This document shows, piece by piece, positions 14,766 to 17,094 of a DNA stretch of 17,094 nt. Source of the DNA: an uncultured Flavobacteriales bacterium. GTDB lineage: Bacteria; Bacteroidota; Bacteroidia; Palsa-965. The stretch spans positions 1 to 17,094 of the forward strand of contig CALJIF010000138.1 in assembly GCA_937974275.1 (NCBI GenBank), in the 5' to 3' direction. Every line of letters begins with the position of its first letter. Within the stretch, counting starts at the first letter, position 1. A model generated the notes under the pieces. That model was not told where the DNA came from and made no database searches. It worked only from the letters and a program-made list of their open reading frames with translations. Position numbers and translations under genes: made by a program.

Positions 14766-16028
14766 TTACGCTAAAATCGTCACCGGATTTTCCAGGAACG
14801 CTTTCAACGTTTGCAAGAATGCTGCACCCGAAGCGCCGTCCACCACACGGTGATCGCACGACAACGTAACTTTCATCACTTTGCCCGGAACCACTTGACC
14901 ATTCTTCACCACAGGCACATCACTGATGCCACCAATAGCAAGAATACATGCATCCGGCGGATTGATAATAGCCGTGAACTCGTCAATACCAAACATGCCT
15001 AAATTGGAAATGGTGAACGTGTTGCCTTCCCAATCGGACGGTTGTAATTTTTTGTCTTTCGCTTTTTGCGCGAAGGTTTTCACCTCTGAAGAAATTTGCG
15101 ACAATGATTTCTGATCAGCAAAACGCACCACAGGAACCAACAAGCCGTCTTCAACAGCTACAGCTACACCAATGTGTACGTGATTGTTGTAACGAATACG
15201 ATCGCCTAACCAAGATGAATTCACTTTAGGATGACGTTTCAACGCACCCGCTACGGCACGAATAACCATATCGTTAAAAGATACTTTCACCGGCGCAACG
15301 GCATTGATGGCTTCACGTGCCTTCACCGCTTCATCCATGTCAATTTCCATCGTTAAATAGAAATGGGGTGCACTGAATTTACTTTCTGCCAAACGACGCG
15401 CGATCGTTTTACGCATTTGCGAAACGGTTTCTTCCGTATAACTCTCCTGACCTGAAACCGCAGCAAACTGAGGCATCACAGGCATTTTGGATGGATGCCA
15501 GCTTTCAATATCGCGCTTCACAACACGACCGCTATCCCCGCTACCCGCAATCATGTTTAAGTCAATTCCTTTTTCTGCTGCAATCTTTTTAGCCAAAGGC
15601 GATGCTTTGATACGTGCATCACCATTGCCCTCATAACTTGTTGTTACAGGAGCAGCGGTAGTAACTGCAACAGGCGTAGTCGCTTTATTTTCAACAACAA
15701 CAGGCTCTGCTTTCTTCTCAGCAACAGGAGCTGCTTCTTCTTTCTTAGCAGCAACCGGAGCAGCAGCCAACAATGCAGAAATGTCTTCACCCGGATTTCC
15801 GATAATCGCAAGTATAGCATCTACTGCCGCACCCTTGCCTTGTTCTACACCAATGTGCAACAACGTACCGTTAAAGAACGATTCAAATTCCATCGTTGCT
15901 TTATCGGTTTCAATTTCTGCTAACAATTCGCCGCGTTTAACGGTATCTCCAACTTTTTTATGCCATGCCGCAACAACACCATCAGTCATGGTATCACTCA
16001 GTTTCGGCATTTTAACTACTTCAGCCAT
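14766..16028 (-). CDS. pdhC: Pyruvate dehydrogenase E2, dihydrolipoamide acetyltransferase
   Basis: The core of the cytosolic pyruvate dehydrogenase complex; it moves the acetyl group from E1 via lipoamide to CoA, forming acetyl-CoA. The 420-residue protein has one lipoyl domain (about 1-76) with lipoyl lysine Lys43 in ETDKATMEF, an Ala/Pro/Val-rich linker (about 85-130), a peripheral subunit-binding domain (about 135-172, KASPLAKKIAAEKGIDL, GRVVKRDI), and the catalytic domain (about 195-420) ending with SCDHRVVDGASG where His393 and Asp397 are the active-site pair. It has a single lipoyl domain, while many Bacteroidota E2 proteins carry two. It lies 32 bases after pdhA on the same strand, so the two form an operon. 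The motif set could also fit a 2-oxoacid E2, but the pdhA neighbour favours pyruvate. Confidence 0.93.
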   Translation of the reverse strand: MAEVVKMPKLSDTMTDGVVAAWHKKVGDTVKRGELLAEIETDKATMEFESFFNGTLLHIGVEQGKGAAVDAILAIIGNPGEDISALLAAAPVAAKKEEAAPVAEKKAEPVVVENKATTPVAVTTAAPVTTSYEGNGDARIKASPLAKKIAAEKGIDLNMIAGSGDSGRVVKRDIESWHPSKMPVMPQFAAVSGQESYTEETVSQMRKTIARRLAESKFSAPHFYLTMEIDMDEAVKAREAINAVAPVKVSFNDMVIRAVAGALKRHPKVNSSWLGDRIRYNNHVHIGVAVAVEDGLLVPVVRFADQKSLSQISSEVKTFAQKAKDKKLQPSDWEGNTFTISNLGMFGIDEFTAIINPPDACILAIGGISDVPVVKNGQVVPGKVMKVTLSCDHRVVDGASGAAFLQTLKAFLENPVTILA

Positions 16029-16060
16029 ATACGTGTAATCCGTTACGTTTTAAAAATTAA

Positions 16061-17086
16061 TTATTCCATGATAAATGGATAGTTCGGCTCTGCATAAACA
16101 TCTTTATACAGTTCTTCCGGCGACGGGAAAGGAGATTCTTCCGCGAATTTCACGGACTCATCAACAATCGCCTGAATTTTAGCCTCCATAGCTTCAATAC
16201 CGGCATCATCAATCCATCCGTTTTCGCGCAATGTTGTAATTACACGTTCGATAGGATCTTGTGCCTTATACGCTTCAACCTCTTCTTTAGTACGGTATTT
16301 CGCAGGATCAGACATAGAATGTCCGCGGTAGCGATACGTTTTCATTTCCAACAATGTCGGACCATTACCGTTACGCGCGTGTTCTGCTGCTGCTGCAATG
16401 GCTTCGTGAACAGTTTCACAACTCATGCCGTCCACCTGATACGATGGCATATCGTAACCTGCACCGATCTTGTATAAATCGTGTACGTTGGAAGTACGTT
16501 CTACCGATGTTCCCATCGCGTAGTTGTTATTTTCAATAATGAAAATCACCGGCAACTTCCACAACATCGCCATGTTGAATGTCTCGTGCAATGCACCTTG
16601 ACGCACTGCACCATCACCCATGTAACACAAGGTTACACGCTTGTTACCGTTGTACTGATCCGCAAATGCAATACCTGCACCCAACGGAATTTGTCCGCCA
16701 ACGATACCGTGTCCACCGAAGAAATTAAATTCCTTCGAAAAGATGTGCATGGAACCGCCTTTGCCCTTCGAGCATCCTGTTGACTTTGCCATCAATTCCG
16801 CAATCATGTATTTCGGATGCATGCCGCGACCTATCGGATGTGCGTGATCACGATATGCTGTAATAACACGATCTTCTTTTGTTGTTGCAGATTCTGCACC
16901 TGCTACTAGAGCTTCCTGCCCGATGTACAAGTGACAGAAGCCACGTATTTTTTGCTGGATATATAATTCCCCGCATTTCTCTTCTACACGACGCATTTTC
17001 AGCATCAACTCGTACCAATACAGATACTGTTCTTTGCTATACGCGGCTTTTGATTTTGAAGCTGTCTTTTGTGTTTTAGTCGCCAT
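16061..17086 (-). CDS. pdhA: Pyruvate dehydrogenase E1 component, alpha subunit
   Basis: With the beta subunit, it decarboxylates pyruvate using thiamine diphosphate and reductively acetylates the E2 lipoyl group. The complete 341-residue protein shows GFCHLYIGQEALVAGA (49-64), ITAYRDHAHPIGRG, GKGGSMHIF, the thiamine-diphosphate motif starting at GDGAVRQG (157-164) and ending near ENNNYAMGTS (185-194), and a YRYRGHSMSDP loop (about 251-261) matching the conserved loop around the regulatory serine in eukaryotic E1 alpha. The start follows GAAAGGT on the minus strand, with 8 bases left in the window, so the promoter is not visible. It precedes pdhC by 32 bases. pdhB, for the beta subunit, is not in the window between or after them; in many Bacteroidota it lies elsewhere. 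Confidence 0.96.
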   Translation of the reverse strand: MATKTQKTASKSKAAYSKEQYLYWYELMLKMRRVEEKCGELYIQQKIRGFCHLYIGQEALVAGAESATTKEDRVITAYRDHAHPIGRGMHPKYMIAELMAKSTGCSKGKGGSMHIFSKEFNFFGGHGIVGGQIPLGAGIAFADQYNGNKRVTLCYMGDGAVRQGALHETFNMAMLWKLPVIFIIENNNYAMGTSVERTSNVHDLYKIGAGYDMPSYQVDGMSCETVHEAIAAAAEHARNGNGPTLLEMKTYRYRGHSMSDPAKYRTKEEVEAYKAQDPIERVITTLRENGWIDDAGIEAMEAKIQAIVDESVKFAEESPFPSPEELYKDVYAEPNYPFIME

Positions 17087-17094
17087 ACCTTTCA

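Overview
The window comes from a Bacteroidota chromosome, probably a flavobacterial, chitinophagal or crocinitomicacean type lineage. Five things point there: a long DUF2723 membrane protein, DUF5522 and DUF983 proteins, a long-form urocanate hydratase, a pdhA-pdhC pair without pdhB between them, and promoter-like TAnnTTTG elements where Shine-Dalgarno sites would be expected in other phyla. I see no tRNA, rRNA, CRISPR array, insertion sequence, phage gene or integrase. The region reads as ordinary core chromosome with several small uncharacterised genes.

Layout. Bases 1-763 (minus) hold a PLP-dependent ACC deaminase/D-cysteine desulfhydrase family gene, cut by the window edge. An 87-bp divergent gap leads to a plus-strand cluster of DUF5522 protein (851-1033), an unrecognised 192-aa protein (1036-1614) and urocanate hydratase hutU (1635-3638), closed by a perfect 13-bp hairpin terminator at 3716-3745. 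Next come a possible 26-residue membrane peptide (3786-3866), a TTG-started DUF2892 membrane protein (3884-4090) and a DUF983 zinc-ribbon membrane protein (4160-4573). They are followed by a probable exported lipoprotein (4650-5075) and a secreted TPR protein (5109-6290).

A 19-bp bidirectional terminator (6306-6350) separates that run from minus-strand pheT (6364-8826). pheT diverges from a 1032-residue DUF2723 GT-C-like membrane protein (8928-12026). That gene converges on recG (12027-14132, minus) with no intergenic base. recG diverges from a small lipoprotein with an unusual C-terminal membrane helix (14221-14715). After a terminator facing the minus strand, the minus-strand pair pdhC (E2, 14766-16028) and pdhA (E1 alpha, 16061-17086) fills the right end. 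pdhA is complete.

How the genes relate. The window mixes metabolism (pyruvate dehydrogenase E1 alpha and E2, histidine degradation through urocanate, an amino-acid-type PLP lyase/deaminase), translation (PheT), DNA repair (RecG) and cell envelope proteins (DUF2723, two lipoproteins, secreted TPR protein, DUF983, DUF2892). Apart from pdhA-pdhC, and possibly the lipoprotein-TPR pair, neighbours show no obvious shared pathway.

Most interesting signal. Most genes that appear to begin a transcription unit carry a TAnnTTnn element like the Bacteroidota -7 promoter box only 4-5 nt before the start codon. The start codon is then GTG in three of seven cases. This places the likely transcript start at the first codon and suggests leaderless mRNAs. 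Two distant genes (the PLP enzyme and recG) share an identical 12-mer, TAAATTCGCTGT, directly abutting the start codon. I found no clearly new multi-gene system.
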